From: Oscillospiraceae bacterium
GTDB taxonomy: Bacteria; Bacillota; Clostridia; Oscillospirales; CAG-272
Direction of reading: 5' to 3'
DNA: 64,000 nt
Assembly: GCA_015064445.1 (NCBI GenBank)
Contig: SVSE01000001.1
Coordinates: 124,001 to 188,000 of the forward strand
Shown here piece after piece: positions 35,236-45,400 of this stretch. A model generated the notes under the pieces. The model made no database searches, was not told the DNA's origin, and saw nothing but the letters and a program-made list of their open reading frames with translations. The position numbers and the translations under genes are program-made. How positions within the stretch are numbered: the first letter of the stretch is position 1; each line of letters begins with the position of its first letter.

Positions 35236-36486
35236 ATGGCTGTTTCATATAGATTTGACGAAAATGGCAATCAGCTTATGCCTGAGCCTAAATCTATTTC
35301 TTGGCTAAATGAATATATAAAGTCTCTTATTGAGGAAGAGGTTCAGATTCAAGATGTTTATGTTTTGGCTGAAATCTCGAACTTCAAAAGCCATTCGACG
35401 GGGCATTTGTATTTCACATTAAAGGATGAAAAAAGCGAAATTAAGGCTGTTATGTTTCGCGCATATGCCTCTAAGCTTCAATTTCGTCCCGAAAATGGCT
35501 TAAAGGTGCTTGTTCATGGAAGAGTTGGAGTTTATGAAAAGGGCGGAGTATATCAGCTTTATGTCGATGCTATGCAGCCTGACGGAGTCGGTTCCTTATA
35601 TCTTGCCTTTGAGCAATTAAAGAAAAAGCTTTCAGATGAGGGACTTTTTGATGATTCTCACAAAAAGGCGTTGCCAAAATTTCCAAAGAAAATTGGTATT
35701 ATAACCTCGCCAACAGGGGCTGCGGTAAGAGATATTATAAAGGTTGCTAAAAGAAGATGTCCTTTTGTTAAGCTTGTCCTGTTTCCGTCGGCGGTTCAAG
35801 GCGCGTCCGCTTCAGAGGAGCTTACAAGAGCAGTAGAGTATTTTAACTTCGCTGAGAATGTTGACCTTATAATTATCGGGCGAGGCGGTGGCTCAATAGA
35901 GGATTTATGGGCTTTTAATGATGAAGGTCTTGCAAGGGCAATATATGCCTCTAAAATACCAGTTATTTCTGCTGTTGGACACGAAATTGACTTTACAATT
36001 TGTGATTTTGTAGCTGATGTGCGTGCCGCAACACCTTCACATGCGGCAGAAATTGCTACGCCTAATGTATTAGATCTGAAAACAACCCTTGGCTCTTATT
36101 ATAGAGGTATGTGTACCTCGATTTTTCACAAGATAGAGAATTATAAAACGAAGGTTTCGGCCCTTGAAAATAATAAGGTACTAAAAAATCCTCAAATTCT
36201 ATTTGATACGAAAAAAATGCAGCTTTTTACAATTGCCGAAAATATGTCTGATGCAATTTTGTCAAAGACAAATAAGCTTAAACTTGAGCTTGCTGCCTTA
36301 AGTGCCTCGCTCAATGCTCTTAGCCCTCTTTCGGTGCTGTCAAGAGGATATGGCGCGGTCTTTAATGAGAACGATGAGGTTGTAAAGAGCGTAGAAAAAA
36401 TCGAAATAAACGATAAAATATATGTAAAAATGGCAGACGGTACTGTGAAAGCTACCGTAAATTCGAAGAAAGTAAAAGGAGAATAA
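35236..36486 (+). CDS. xseA: Exodeoxyribonuclease VII large subunit
   Basis: Catalytic subunit that degrades single-stranded DNA with the small subunit encoded next. 416 residues: an N-terminal OB fold (VYVLAEISNFKSHSTGHLYFTLKDE; outlined) and the catalytic part with IGIITSPTGAAVRDI, IIIGRGGGSIEDLWAFNDE, PVISAVGHEIDFTICDFVADVRAATPS (outlined), a coiled coil, and LSRGYG near the end. One base separates it from xseB, so the two subunits are made together. Confidence 0.97.
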   Translation: MAVSYRFDENGNQLMPEPKSISWLNEYIKSLIEEEVQIQDVYVLAEISNFKSHSTGHLYFTLKDEKSEIKAVMFRAYASKLQFRPENGLKVLVHGRVGVYEKGGVYQLYVDAMQPDGVGSLYLAFEQLKKKLSDEGLFDDSHKKALPKFPKKIGIITSPTGAAVRDIIKVAKRRCPFVKLVLFPSAVQGASASEELTRAVEYFNFAENVDLIIIGRGGGSIEDLWAFNDEGLARAIYASKIPVISAVGHEIDFTICDFVADVRAATPSHAAEIATPNVLDLKTTLGSYYRGMCTSIFHKIENYKTKVSALENNKVLKNPQILFDTKKMQLFTIAENMSDAILSKTNKLKLELAALSASLNALSPLSVLSRGYGAVFNENDEVVKSVEKIEINDKIYVKMADGTVKATVNSKKVKGE

Positions 36487-36487
36487 T

Positions 36488-36733
36488 ATGCCCGCTAAAA
36501 AGGAAGTTAAATTTGAAGAAGCTCTTGAAAGGCTTGAGAATATAGTTGCATCACTCGAAAACGGCGAGGCTCCTTTGGATGAGTCATTAGCTCTTTTTGA
36601 GGAGGGTGTTAAGCTTGTTAAGCTTTGCAACAATAAGCTTGAAAGTGCAGAAGAGGCTGTAAAACAGCTTATCAATATAGATGGCGAGTTCATTGAGAAA
36701 AACTTTTCTGAGGATTTAGAAAATGAAAATTGA
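36488..36733 (+). CDS. xseB: Exodeoxyribonuclease VII small subunit
   Basis: 81 residues, helical. KFEEALERLENIVASLENGEAPLDESLALFEEG (outlined) is diagnostic. Several copies wrap the coiled coil of the large subunit. Overlaps ispA by 11 bp. Confidence 0.96.
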   Translation: MPAKKEVKFEEALERLENIVASLENGEAPLDESLALFEEGVKLVKLCNNKLESAEEAVKQLINIDGEFIEKNFSEDLENEN

Positions 36734-37601
36734 AGAACTGATTTTGGCAAATTCTGCAATTGTCGAAAATAAATTGAAGAGTTATATAAACGTCAATGGA
36801 TACGGTCTTGAGAAGCCAATGGAATATAGCTTGTTGTCAGGTGGAAAAAGATTAAGACCTTTTATGGCAATAGAGGCTTATAAGCTTTTTTCAAAGAAAA
36901 ATGACATAGAAAAGGTGCTTCCTTATGCCTGCGCGCTTGAGATGATTCACACATATTCGTTGATTCATGACGATTTGCCTTCTATGGACAATGATGATTA
37001 TAGAAGAGGAAAGCTCACAAATCATAAGGTGTTTGGAGAGGCAAATGCGCTTTTGGCGGGAGATGCGCTTTTGACATATGCGTTTTCTGTTGCGTCGTCA
37101 AATGATAATGTAAGTCCTATGAGCGTTAAAAATGCTGTAAAGGTGCTTGCTGACTGTGCAGGCTTTGCTGGTATGGCAGGCGGACAAATGCTCGACATAA
37201 ACTCTAATATGAGCTCCTATGACGATCTTAAAAAAATGCATGAATTGAAGACAGGAGCGCTTATAAAATGCGCAATGCTTTTAGGATATTACGCTTATTG
37301 CGATGTGCCTAATGAAAATATAGTTTGTGATTTAACTAAATTTGCGTTGAATATCGGCGTTGCCTTTCAAATAAGAGATGATATTCTTGATAAAATTGCT
37401 GATGAGGCGATTTTGGGAAAGCCTGTTGGATCTGATGAGAAGAACAACAAATTAACATCGCTTTCTTATATGTCGATTGAAGAGGCGCAAGCGACGGTGG
37501 ATAATTTAACTAATGAGGCAATTGACATTATTAGTAAATATTCAAGCGAGAACGACACTTTAATACAGCTTGCTAAATATCTTGTTGAGAGAAACAAATG
37601 A
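36723..37601 (+). CDS. ispA: Polyprenyl (farnesyl/geranylgeranyl) diphosphate synthase
   Basis: Adds isopentenyl units to dimethylallyl diphosphate to make C15 to C20 chains for undecaprenol and quinones. 292 residues. First aspartate-rich motif DDLPSMD at 83-89, with the preceding YSLIHD; second FQIRDDILD near 218-226; GGKRLRP near 40. The XseB overlap of 11 bp and the 4-bp overlap with tlyA show tight coupling. In many Clostridia dxs follows here; it is absent. Confidence 0.95.
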   Translation: MKIEELILANSAIVENKLKSYINVNGYGLEKPMEYSLLSGGKRLRPFMAIEAYKLFSKKNDIEKVLPYACALEMIHTYSLIHDDLPSMDNDDYRRGKLTNHKVFGEANALLAGDALLTYAFSVASSNDNVSPMSVKNAVKVLADCAGFAGMAGGQMLDINSNMSSYDDLKKMHELKTGALIKCAMLLGYYAYCDVPNENIVCDLTKFALNIGVAFQIRDDILDKIADEAILGKPVGSDEKNNKLTSLSYMSIEEAQATVDNLTNEAIDIISKYSSENDTLIQLAKYLVERNK

Positions 37602-38380
37602 TAAGACTTGATTTATATTTAAGTAATTTTGGGTATGTAAAAAGTCGTCAAAAGGCAAAAACATTAATAGAAGAGGGATTTGTCGAGCTTAACGGAAAGA
37701 AAATCCTTAAATCTTCGTTTTTGGTCGACGAGACGATTGAAAACAAAATAGAAATATCAGATCCGTGTCCTTATGTTTCGAGAGGCGGATTAAAGCTTGA
37801 AAAGGCGATAACTGAGGGAAATATTGATATTGAAAACAAAACGGCAATTGATATAGGAGCCTCTACAGGTGGATTTACGGATTGTTTATTAAAACACGGT
37901 GCCAGAATAGTATATGCTGTTGATTCGGGCTCTAATCAGCTTGATACAGCCTTGAAATACAATTCTAAGGTTGTATCAATGGAAAATTACAATGCAAGGG
38001 CGATTTGCTTCGAGGATATTGGGGAATATTGTGATATTATAACAATAGATGTTTCCTTTATTTCTCAAGCCTTGATTATGCCGTCGGCTGTTAATCTTTT
38101 GAGAGAAAGCGGATTTTACATTTCTTTGATAAAGCCACAGTTTGAGGTTGGAAAGTCGAGGATAGGCAAGGGCGGAATCGTTAAGAATGCAGAGGACAGG
38201 CTTTTTGGCGTTGAAAAGGTGTTAGAGTCTGCTGAGCTTTTGAATATGAAATGTATTTATTTTTCCAAATCTCCTATTCTTGGTGGAGATGGTAACACTG
38301 AATATTTGTCAATTTTTACAAAAAATGCAAATGATTCGATTAAAATGGCTGAAATTAAAAGAATTGTACTCGAAAAATGA
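37598..38380 (+). CDS. tlyA: TlyA-family rRNA 2'-O-methyltransferase
   Basis: 260 residues: an S4 RNA-binding domain (1-60, RLDLYLSNFGYVKSRQKAKTLIEEGFVELNG; outlined) and an FtsJ-like methyltransferase with AIDIGASTGGFTDCLL (SAM motif, about 87-102), YAVDSGSNQLD and LIKPQFEVGK. Members methylate ribose in 16S or 23S rRNA; some are called hemolysins for historical reasons. Position between ispA and argR is standard. Confidence 0.94.
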   Translation: MIRLDLYLSNFGYVKSRQKAKTLIEEGFVELNGKKILKSSFLVDETIENKIEISDPCPYVSRGGLKLEKAITEGNIDIENKTAIDIGASTGGFTDCLLKHGARIVYAVDSGSNQLDTALKYNSKVVSMENYNARAICFEDIGEYCDIITIDVSFISQALIMPSAVNLLRESGFYISLIKPQFEVGKSRIGKGGIVKNAEDRLFGVEKVLESAELLNMKCIYFSKSPILGGDGNTEYLSIFTKNANDSIKMAEIKRIVLEK

Positions 38381-38392
38381 AGGAGAATATAT

Positions 38393-38839
38393 ATGAAATC
38401 CAACAGACAAGAAAAAATTCTTGAAATTATTTCGAAAAATAACATAGAAACGCAAGAGGAGCTAATCGAGGCTCTTAAAAAGGAAGGGATTGCCGCAACT
38501 CAGGCTACCGCTTCAAGAGATATAAGACAGCTTAAGCTTTTGAAGGTTATGGTCGACGGTGTTTATAAGTATGTTGCACCTAAAAAAGAGCTTGATGAGT
38601 TGTCTGAATATAATAGTGCATTGATTTTGTCGATTAGAGAAATTAAATATGCGCTTAACAATGTTGTTATAAAAACAGCCCCTGGCCTTGCTCAGGCGGT
38701 TGCTGCTGGAGTTGATTCTTTAAGAGAAAGTGACATTTTAGGCTCGGTTGCTGGCGATGATACTATAATTTTGGTAACCTCATCAGAGGAAGCGAGCGCA
38801 AAAATAGTGCAAAAGCTTTCAAAAATAGCAGAAAGATAA
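38393..38839 (+). CDS. argR: Arginine repressor ArgR
   Basis: 148 residues. N-terminal winged helix (RQEKILEIISKNNIETQEELIEAL, then ATQATASRDIRQLKL; outlined) and a C-terminal hexamerisation and arginine-binding domain with GSVAGDDTIILVT. Represses arginine synthesis genes when arginine is plentiful. No arg genes are in the window. Ribosome site GAAGGAG. Usually placed before recN, as here. Confidence 0.96.
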   Translation: MKSNRQEKILEIISKNNIETQEELIEALKKEGIAATQATASRDIRQLKLLKVMVDGVYKYVAPKKELDELSEYNSALILSIREIKYALNNVVIKTAPGLAQAVAAGVDSLRESDILGSVAGDDTIILVTSSEEASAKIVQKLSKIAER

Positions 38840-38866
38840 GAAATTAGAAGTGTTAAAGGAGCAAAT

Positions 38867-40573
38867 ATGCTTTATTCTTTACATATTGAAAATATAGCTG
38901 TTGCCAAAAGCATTGACATTGAGTTCGAAAACGGATTTAATGTTCTTACTGGAGAAACAGGAGCAGGCAAATCAATTATTATTGATTCAATAGGCTTAAT
39001 TTTGGGCGCTAAGGGATCAAGAGAGCTTATTAGACAAGGATCAGAGAAGGCTGTTGTAAGTGCACTTTTTTCAAATCCGTGTGAATCCGTGTATGCTCTT
39101 TGTGATGAATATGGCATCGACTATGACAGGGAAGACCTTTTTTCTGTATCTAGAATGATATCGGTTGACGGAAAAAGCGTTGCTAAGATAAATTCAAGAA
39201 CAGTTTCTCTTGCACAGCTTAAGTCCATCGGTGTCTATCTTATAAATATTCACGGCCAAAATGAAAATCATATCTTTATGAATAAGGCTAATCACATTCT
39301 GCTTTTGGATGAATTTGCTGCGTGTGACAAGGTTCTTGATAGCTATTTGGCACTTTATTCCAAGTTAACCTCTTTAAAGAACGAGATTACCTCGCTTCGC
39401 GAGATGAGCAAGCAAAAAGATATGATGATTGACATTCTTAACTATCAGGTTACAGAGATTACCTCGGCAAAGTTAAAGGATGAGGAAGAAGAGGAAAAGC
39501 TTTCTGAGCTTCGTACAAAGCTTAAGGAGGCGGAAAAAATCATCAAGCAATCATCTAATGTTTATAAGGTGATTTGCAAAAATGATAGCGGAATAAGTGT
39601 CACATATTTGATTGACAAGGCAATAGAATCTCTTATTAAGCTTGCCGATGTAGAGCCTGAGGCCTCTGAAATGGCCGAAAAGCTTACCTCATACAAATAC
39701 GAGATAACCGATATTGCCGATAGAGCGCGTGAACTTAGTTCTTTTGGTGGAATAGACGATCCAGAGCAAGAACTTCAAAATGTTGAAGCGAGACTCATGC
39801 TTATTCAAAAGTTAAAGAAAAAGTATGGCTCAAGCATTACTGAAATAATAAAGTTTAAGCAGGATGCAGAGGAAAAACTCAAGGCTTTTGAACGTGGCGA
39901 AGAAAAAATTGAAGAATTAAGCGTAGAATATAAGAAAATTTATCAAAATGCGTTGGAAACAGCTGAAAAACTGCACGAGATTAGATGTGATGGTGCCAAG
40001 AGGCTTGGAAACACCATAAAAGAGGCGCTTGAGTTCTTGGATATGCCAAAGGTTATGTTTGAGATAAAAGTGGCTAAAAATAGCTCTAATGGCAAAACAA
40101 CGCTATCGTCACTTGGAATAGACGATGTTGAGTTCATGATCGCGACAAATCCTGGTGAGGAGCTTGCACCTATGAATAAAATAGCATCTGGTGGCGAGCT
40201 TTCGAGAATAATGTTGGCTATGAAGAGTGCGATGTCTGATAAAAATGGTGCACAAACTGTTATTTTTGATGAAATTGATACTGGTGTATCAGGAAGCACA
40301 TCTCAAAAGATAGGAATTAAGCTTCGCGCAATTGCGTCTAATACACAAACCATTTGCGTAACTCACTCGCCTCAAATTGCCGCATTGGCCGATTCTCACT
40401 TTTTCATAAAGAAGGTTGAGATTGATAATCGTGCACAAGCGCAGATTGAGCTTCTTAGTGATGAAAAGAGAATTGCAGAGATTGCAAGAATAATTGGTGG
40501 TATAAATGTAACCGACAAACAATTTGCAGCTGCAAGGGAGCTTATAAATCAATCAAAAGGACTTTCTAAATAG
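38867..40573 (+). CDS. recN: DNA repair ATPase RecN
   Basis: SMC-like ATPase that helps tie broken DNA ends during recombination. 568 residues: Walker A GETGAGKSIIIDSI near 30-43, IHGQNENHIF, a long coiled-coil middle (about 150-370), signature ASGGELSRIMLA, Walker B TVIFDEIDTGVSG, and the closing D-loop/H-loop block CVTHSPQIAALAD. Own ribosome site AAGGAG after a 27-bp gap from argR. Last gene of the nusB run before murB. Confidence 0.97.
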   Translation: MLYSLHIENIAVAKSIDIEFENGFNVLTGETGAGKSIIIDSIGLILGAKGSRELIRQGSEKAVVSALFSNPCESVYALCDEYGIDYDREDLFSVSRMISVDGKSVAKINSRTVSLAQLKSIGVYLINIHGQNENHIFMNKANHILLLDEFAACDKVLDSYLALYSKLTSLKNEITSLREMSKQKDMMIDILNYQVTEITSAKLKDEEEEEKLSELRTKLKEAEKIIKQSSNVYKVICKNDSGISVTYLIDKAIESLIKLADVEPEASEMAEKLTSYKYEITDIADRARELSSFGGIDDPEQELQNVEARLMLIQKLKKKYGSSITEIIKFKQDAEEKLKAFERGEEKIEELSVEYKKIYQNALETAEKLHEIRCDGAKRLGNTIKEALEFLDMPKVMFEIKVAKNSSNGKTTLSSLGIDDVEFMIATNPGEELAPMNKIASGGELSRIMLAMKSAMSDKNGAQTVIFDEIDTGVSGSTSQKIGIKLRAIASNTQTICVTHSPQIAALADSHFFIKKVEIDNRAQAQIELLSDEKRIAEIARIIGGINVTDKQFAAARELINQSKGLSK

Positions 40574-40626
40574 CTTTATGTGAAATTTCGCATATACTTT
40601 TACTAAAAAGAATGTGCGGAGTTTGT

Positions 40627-41529
40627 ATGAATAACTATCTTTTTAACTATTTGATTACAAATCAAATAAAATATGCCCTTGATTTCCCAACATTTAAGCT
40701 AAGCTCATTTGAGCTTGGTGGAAACGCAAGAATTGTGGCATTCCCCAAGGAAATTCAAGATTTTTGCAACTTGTTATGCTTTTTGAGGGAGAACAATATA
40801 AGATTCTATATTGTGGGAAGCTGTACAAACACATTTTTCTCAGACAATGGGTTTGATGGTGTTGTTGTTTGCACAAGTCTTCTGAATAAAAGCATATGTG
40901 AAAACAATATTATTTGTGCTATGTGTGGGGCATCAATTACCGATTTGTCTATGCTGTCTATGAAAAATGATTTATCGGGAATGGAGTTTTGTGTTGGAAT
41001 CCCGGGAAGCGTAGGTGGAGCGGTGCTTATGAATGCTTGTGCGTTTGGCAGAGCTATGTCGGATGTCGTTTTGAAAACCGAGGTGTTTGATTTGAATCTG
41101 GGCAAACGATATTTTATAAGCAAAGAAGAGCATCTTTTTCGAAGTAAGTCTTCTATATTTTTAAAAAATACCTCTCTTGTGATTTTGAAAACAGAGTTTT
41201 TCTTGGAGAAGCAAGAAAAAACAAGTGTGTGTTCAAAAATGAAGGAAATAGCATTGAAGAGAGTTTCATCTCAACCGCTTGACAAGGGAAACTGCGGTAG
41301 CGCTTTTAAAAGACCTATAAATGGATATGCTTCAAGGATGATTGATGAAATAGGGCTTAAGGGAAAAAGAGTGGGAAATGTGGCAATATCAGAAAAACAC
41401 GCTGGCTTTATTGTGAATTTAGGTGCCGGAATGGCATGCGAGGTTCTTGAATTGAGTGGTCTTGTGAAAGAACGCGTTTTTAATAATTTTGGTGTTGCTT
41501 TAGAAGAGGAATTTATATTTGTAGAATGA
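40627..41529 (+). CDS. murB: UDP-N-acetylenolpyruvoylglucosamine reductase
   Basis: Reduces enolpyruvyl-UDP-GlcNAc to UDP-MurNAc in peptidoglycan synthesis; FAD enzyme. 300 residues. FAD-binding blocks FYIVGSCTNTFFSDNGFDGVV (outlined) and GIPGSVGGAVLMNACAFG; the late GNCGSAFKRP carries the catalytic serine region. An in-frame ATG at 40612 precedes GCGGAG (40615-40620), which is better placed for the ATG at 40627. It lies 53 bp after recN and 7 bp before whiA; the yvcJ-yvcK pair found between murB and whiA in many Firmicutes is missing here. Confidence 0.93.
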   Translation: MNNYLFNYLITNQIKYALDFPTFKLSSFELGGNARIVAFPKEIQDFCNLLCFLRENNIRFYIVGSCTNTFFSDNGFDGVVVCTSLLNKSICENNIICAMCGASITDLSMLSMKNDLSGMEFCVGIPGSVGGAVLMNACAFGRAMSDVVLKTEVFDLNLGKRYFISKEEHLFRSKSSIFLKNTSLVILKTEFFLEKQEKTSVCSKMKEIALKRVSSQPLDKGNCGSAFKRPINGYASRMIDEIGLKGKRVGNVAISEKHAGFIVNLGAGMACEVLELSGLVKERVFNNFGVALEEEFIFVE

Positions 41530-41536
41530 GGTTTTT

Positions 41537-42394
41537 ATGAGTTCATTTTCAAATACAACTAAAAGAGAATTGTTAGAATTCGGCAAATTGAAAAAGTGCT
41601 GTGCATTTTCGTTCTTGTATGGGTATTTTTATCTTTCGAACGAGATAAATGGAGAGTGTTTGTTAAAAAAGACAAATGCCGAAAATGCAAAATCTATACA
41701 AACTCTTTTGGCGTCTGTGCTTAAAAATAAAGAAGTTTACTATGACGAAAAAAAGCGCGAAATGCGTATAGATAAAGGAATTGTTAGATTTTTTACAATT
41801 GCCGAATATAAAACGAATATTTTCAAATGCGATAGCTGTGAGGGATTTTTCCTACGAGCACTATTCTTAATGTGCGGAAGTGTAAACGATCCCGAGAAGT
41901 CGTATCGTTTAGAGCTTGTTTTTGATGAAAAATCAAAGTGCGATGAGATAGCTGAGCTATTGAATGAGCTGGGATTTCTTCCTAAAATAAGTGTGCGAAA
42001 TGGAAAGCAAATAATTTATTTTAGAGAGAGTGAGCAAATCGAAAACTTCCTAACTCTTATAGGTGCCGTTAATGCCACATTTGTTGTGATGAATAGCAAA
42101 ATATATAAGGAGTTTGTTAATAACGCTAATCGTGCTGCAAATTGCGATAATGCTAACATTAACAAATCCCTGAAGGCTAACGAGAAATACATAAATGCTA
42201 TTCAATGGTTGATTGATACAGGAAGCTTTGATGCTTTGTCAGAGCAATTAAAAGAAACTGCCATGAAACGCCTTGAATACAAGGAGCTTAACTTCGAGCA
42301 GCTTGGAAAAAGGTTTGAACCACCGATTTCAAAGTCTGGAATGTATCATAGACTTGAAAAAATACTTGAAATTTATAATCAAATTAACAAATAA
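41537..42394 (+). CDS. whiA: DNA-binding regulator WhiA
   Basis: 285 residues. N-terminal LAGLIDADG-like fold without nuclease residues and a C-terminal helix-turn-helix (ELNFEQLGKRFEPPISKSGMYHRLEKI; outlined). The linker NRAANCDNANINKSLKAN is strongly typical. WhiA controls sporulation-septum genes in actinomycetes and chromosome/cell-division matters in Firmicutes. Found between murB and dnaE in this window, and it probably shares the murB transcript. Confidence 0.94.
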   Translation: MSSFSNTTKRELLEFGKLKKCCAFSFLYGYFYLSNEINGECLLKKTNAENAKSIQTLLASVLKNKEVYYDEKKREMRIDKGIVRFFTIAEYKTNIFKCDSCEGFFLRALFLMCGSVNDPEKSYRLELVFDEKSKCDEIAELLNELGFLPKISVRNGKQIIYFRESEQIENFLTLIGAVNATFVVMNSKIYKEFVNNANRAANCDNANINKSLKANEKYINAIQWLIDTGSFDALSEQLKETAMKRLEYKELNFEQLGKRFEPPISKSGMYHRLEKILEIYNQINK

Positions 42395-42410
42395 CTGAAA
42401 GGAGAAAACA

Positions 42411-45400
42411 ATGTCGGGCTTTGTACATTTGCACTTGCATAGTGAATACAGTCTTTTGGACGGTGCTTGCAAAATAAAAGAAATACCAAAGCTTGTTAAA
42501 AGCTTGGGACAAGATGCTGTAGCTATAACTGACCACGGAAATATGTTCGGCGTTGTTGAGTTTTATAAGGCTTGCAAGGCTGAGGGCATAAAGCCTATTA
42601 TAGGCTGTGAGGTTTACCTCGCTCCTGGAAGTAGATTTGAGAGAGCAAGAGTGAACGATATCTCTTATTCACATCTTGTTTTACTTGCAAAAAACGAAAT
42701 TGGTTATAAAAATCTCTCGTTTTTGGTATCTGCTGGCTTTACGGAGGGCTTTTATGTTAAGCCAAGAATTGATATAGAGCTTTTAAAGGCTCATTCTGAG
42801 GGACTTGTTTGCTTGTCTGCATGTCTTTCCGGTTTTATACCAAAAAGCATTATTTTGGGCGATTTAAATGGGGCAGAAAAGCATGTAAGGCTTATGCAGT
42901 CCATTTTTGGCAAGGAAGATTTCTATCTTGAGATGCAAAATCATGGCATAGAAGAGGAAATAGTCGTTAACGAGGCGCTTTTTGACCTTTCTGAAGCTAC
43001 TGGCGCGAAGATTGTTGCAACAAACGATGTCCATTATTTGAAAAATGACGATGCAGAGAAGCAGCTGATTCTTATGTCCGTCCAAACAAATACAACAAAG
43101 TCAAATAATTCAAACATTGCCTTTAAGACAAGTGAATTTTATCTTAAAAGCGATGATGAAATGAGATTTGCCTTCAAAAATTGTCCACAAATATGTGATG
43201 TTACGCTTGAAATTGCTGATAAGTGTAATTTTGAATTTGATTTTGACAAGATAAGATTGCCCAAGTTTCCAATAGAAAATGGACTTACATCAAGCGAATA
43301 TTTGAGATCATTGACATATAAAGGTTTTAAAAATAAGGTAGACAATTCGCTTATTTGCTTTTCGGACGAGCATACTGAGGAGCAATATGAGCAAAGAATT
43401 GAATATGAGCTCGAGATCATAAATAAAATGGGCTACAACGACTACTTTTTGATAGTTTGGGACTTTATAAACTATGCAAAAAGCAATTCTATACCGGTCG
43501 GACCTGGAAGAGGCTCGGGTGCCGGAAGCCTTGTAGCATTCCTTCTAGGAATAACCGATGTAGATTCTATTAAATTCGACTTGCTTTTTGAACGTTTTCT
43601 TAATGTTGAAAGAGTAAGTATGCCTGATATTGATACCGATTTCTGTTATGAGCGCAGAGATGAGGTTATCGAATATGTAAAGAGTAAATATGGCGCTGAT
43701 CATGTGGCTCAAATTGTTACATTTGGAACAATGGCTGCTAAGGCCGCCATAAGAGATGTTGGCAGAGTTTTGGAAATGCCATATGCACAGGTAGATATGA
43801 TTTCCAAAATGATTCCTTTTGGCGCGTCACTTGCAGAAGCTCTTGAGCAAAACAAGGAATTAAAAAAACTATACGATAACGAGGATGAAATAAGAGAGCT
43901 AATTGACACCTCTATGTCTATTGAAGGCTTGCCAAGACATGCATCTACTCATGCTGCTGGTGTTGTTATCACCGAGGAACCTATGTTTGATAACATTCCG
44001 TTGTCGGTAAATGGCGGAATGGTAGTAACGCAATATGCAAAGGATGCTATTGAGCAGCTCGGATTTTTGAAATTTGACTTCTTAGGATTGCGATATTTGA
44101 CAATCATAAGCGACACAGAGAAGCTTATAAGAAAGAAAAATCCTAATTTCAACATTGAAACGATTGATTTTTCCGATAAGGATGTGTACAAGCTTTTGTC
44201 TTCTGGAAGAACAGATGGAGTATTTCAGCTTGAAAGCGCTGGTATTAAACAGGTCTTGATGCAATTACAGCCAGATAGATTCGATGATATTATTGCGTGT
44301 ATTGCTTTGTATCGTCCTGGCCCTATGGATTCTATACCTGATTATATCGAAAGAAGACATTCGCAGGGGAAAATTCAGTATAAAACACCACTTCTTGAGC
44401 CTATTTTGCGTTCAACCTATGGATGCATTGTATATCAAGAGCAGGTCATGCAGATGTGCGTTAAAATAGCAGGCTATTCTTATGGACATGCTGATATTGT
44501 AAGACGCGCAATGTCTAAGAAAAAGGCATCTGTAATGGAGCAGGAAAGAAGCGAGTTTATAAAAGGTGCCTTGAATAATGGTATTTCAGAGCCAGTTGCA
44601 AATGAGCTTTTTGAGGAAATGCTTGGATTTGCAAAATATGCCTTTAACAAGAGCCATGCTGTTGCTTATGCCGTGATTGCGTATAGAACTGCTTACTTAA
44701 AGGTAAAGTATCCAAAGGAATACTATGCATCGCTTATTACATCGGTGCTTGGAAATATCAGCAAGACAAACGAATATATAGATGAGTGCGAAAAGCTTAA
44801 TATTCATGTTTTGCCACCGGATGTAAACAAGAGCGATGTTAACTTCTCAATTGATGAAACGAATATAAGATTCGGTCTTTTGGCTCTAAAAAATGTTGGA
44901 AGAAGCTTTATTTCAGCTATTGTAAAGGAAAGAGAACTCAATGGAAGCTACAAATCGTTTGAGGACTTCGTTTTTAGGTTAAAAAGTGCAGATATTAATA
45001 AGCGCCAAATAGAGTCGCTTATCAAGGCGGGCGCATTTGATTCGCTCGGTAAAAAGCGCTCACAGCTTATGAGCAAATACGAGGAAATCGTTGATAGCGC
45101 AACAAATCTTTCGAGAACAACGGCGCACGGTCAAACGGATATTTTTTCTATGATGAATGACGGCTCCGATAAGGACATTTTGCCACAATTTGAATATCCA
45201 GACCTCGAAGAATTTTCAAAAAAAGAGCTTCTTATGTTTGAAAAAGAGGTTTCTGGAATATATTTTTCGGGACATATCCTCGATTCTTATAGCAAGCACA
45301 TAACCAAAATTTCTCCCATAAATGTTATTGATATAACCGGAAATGAGGAAAAGGAGAGTGCTTATAAGGAAAAGGATAAGGTTACTATTGTAGGAATTAT

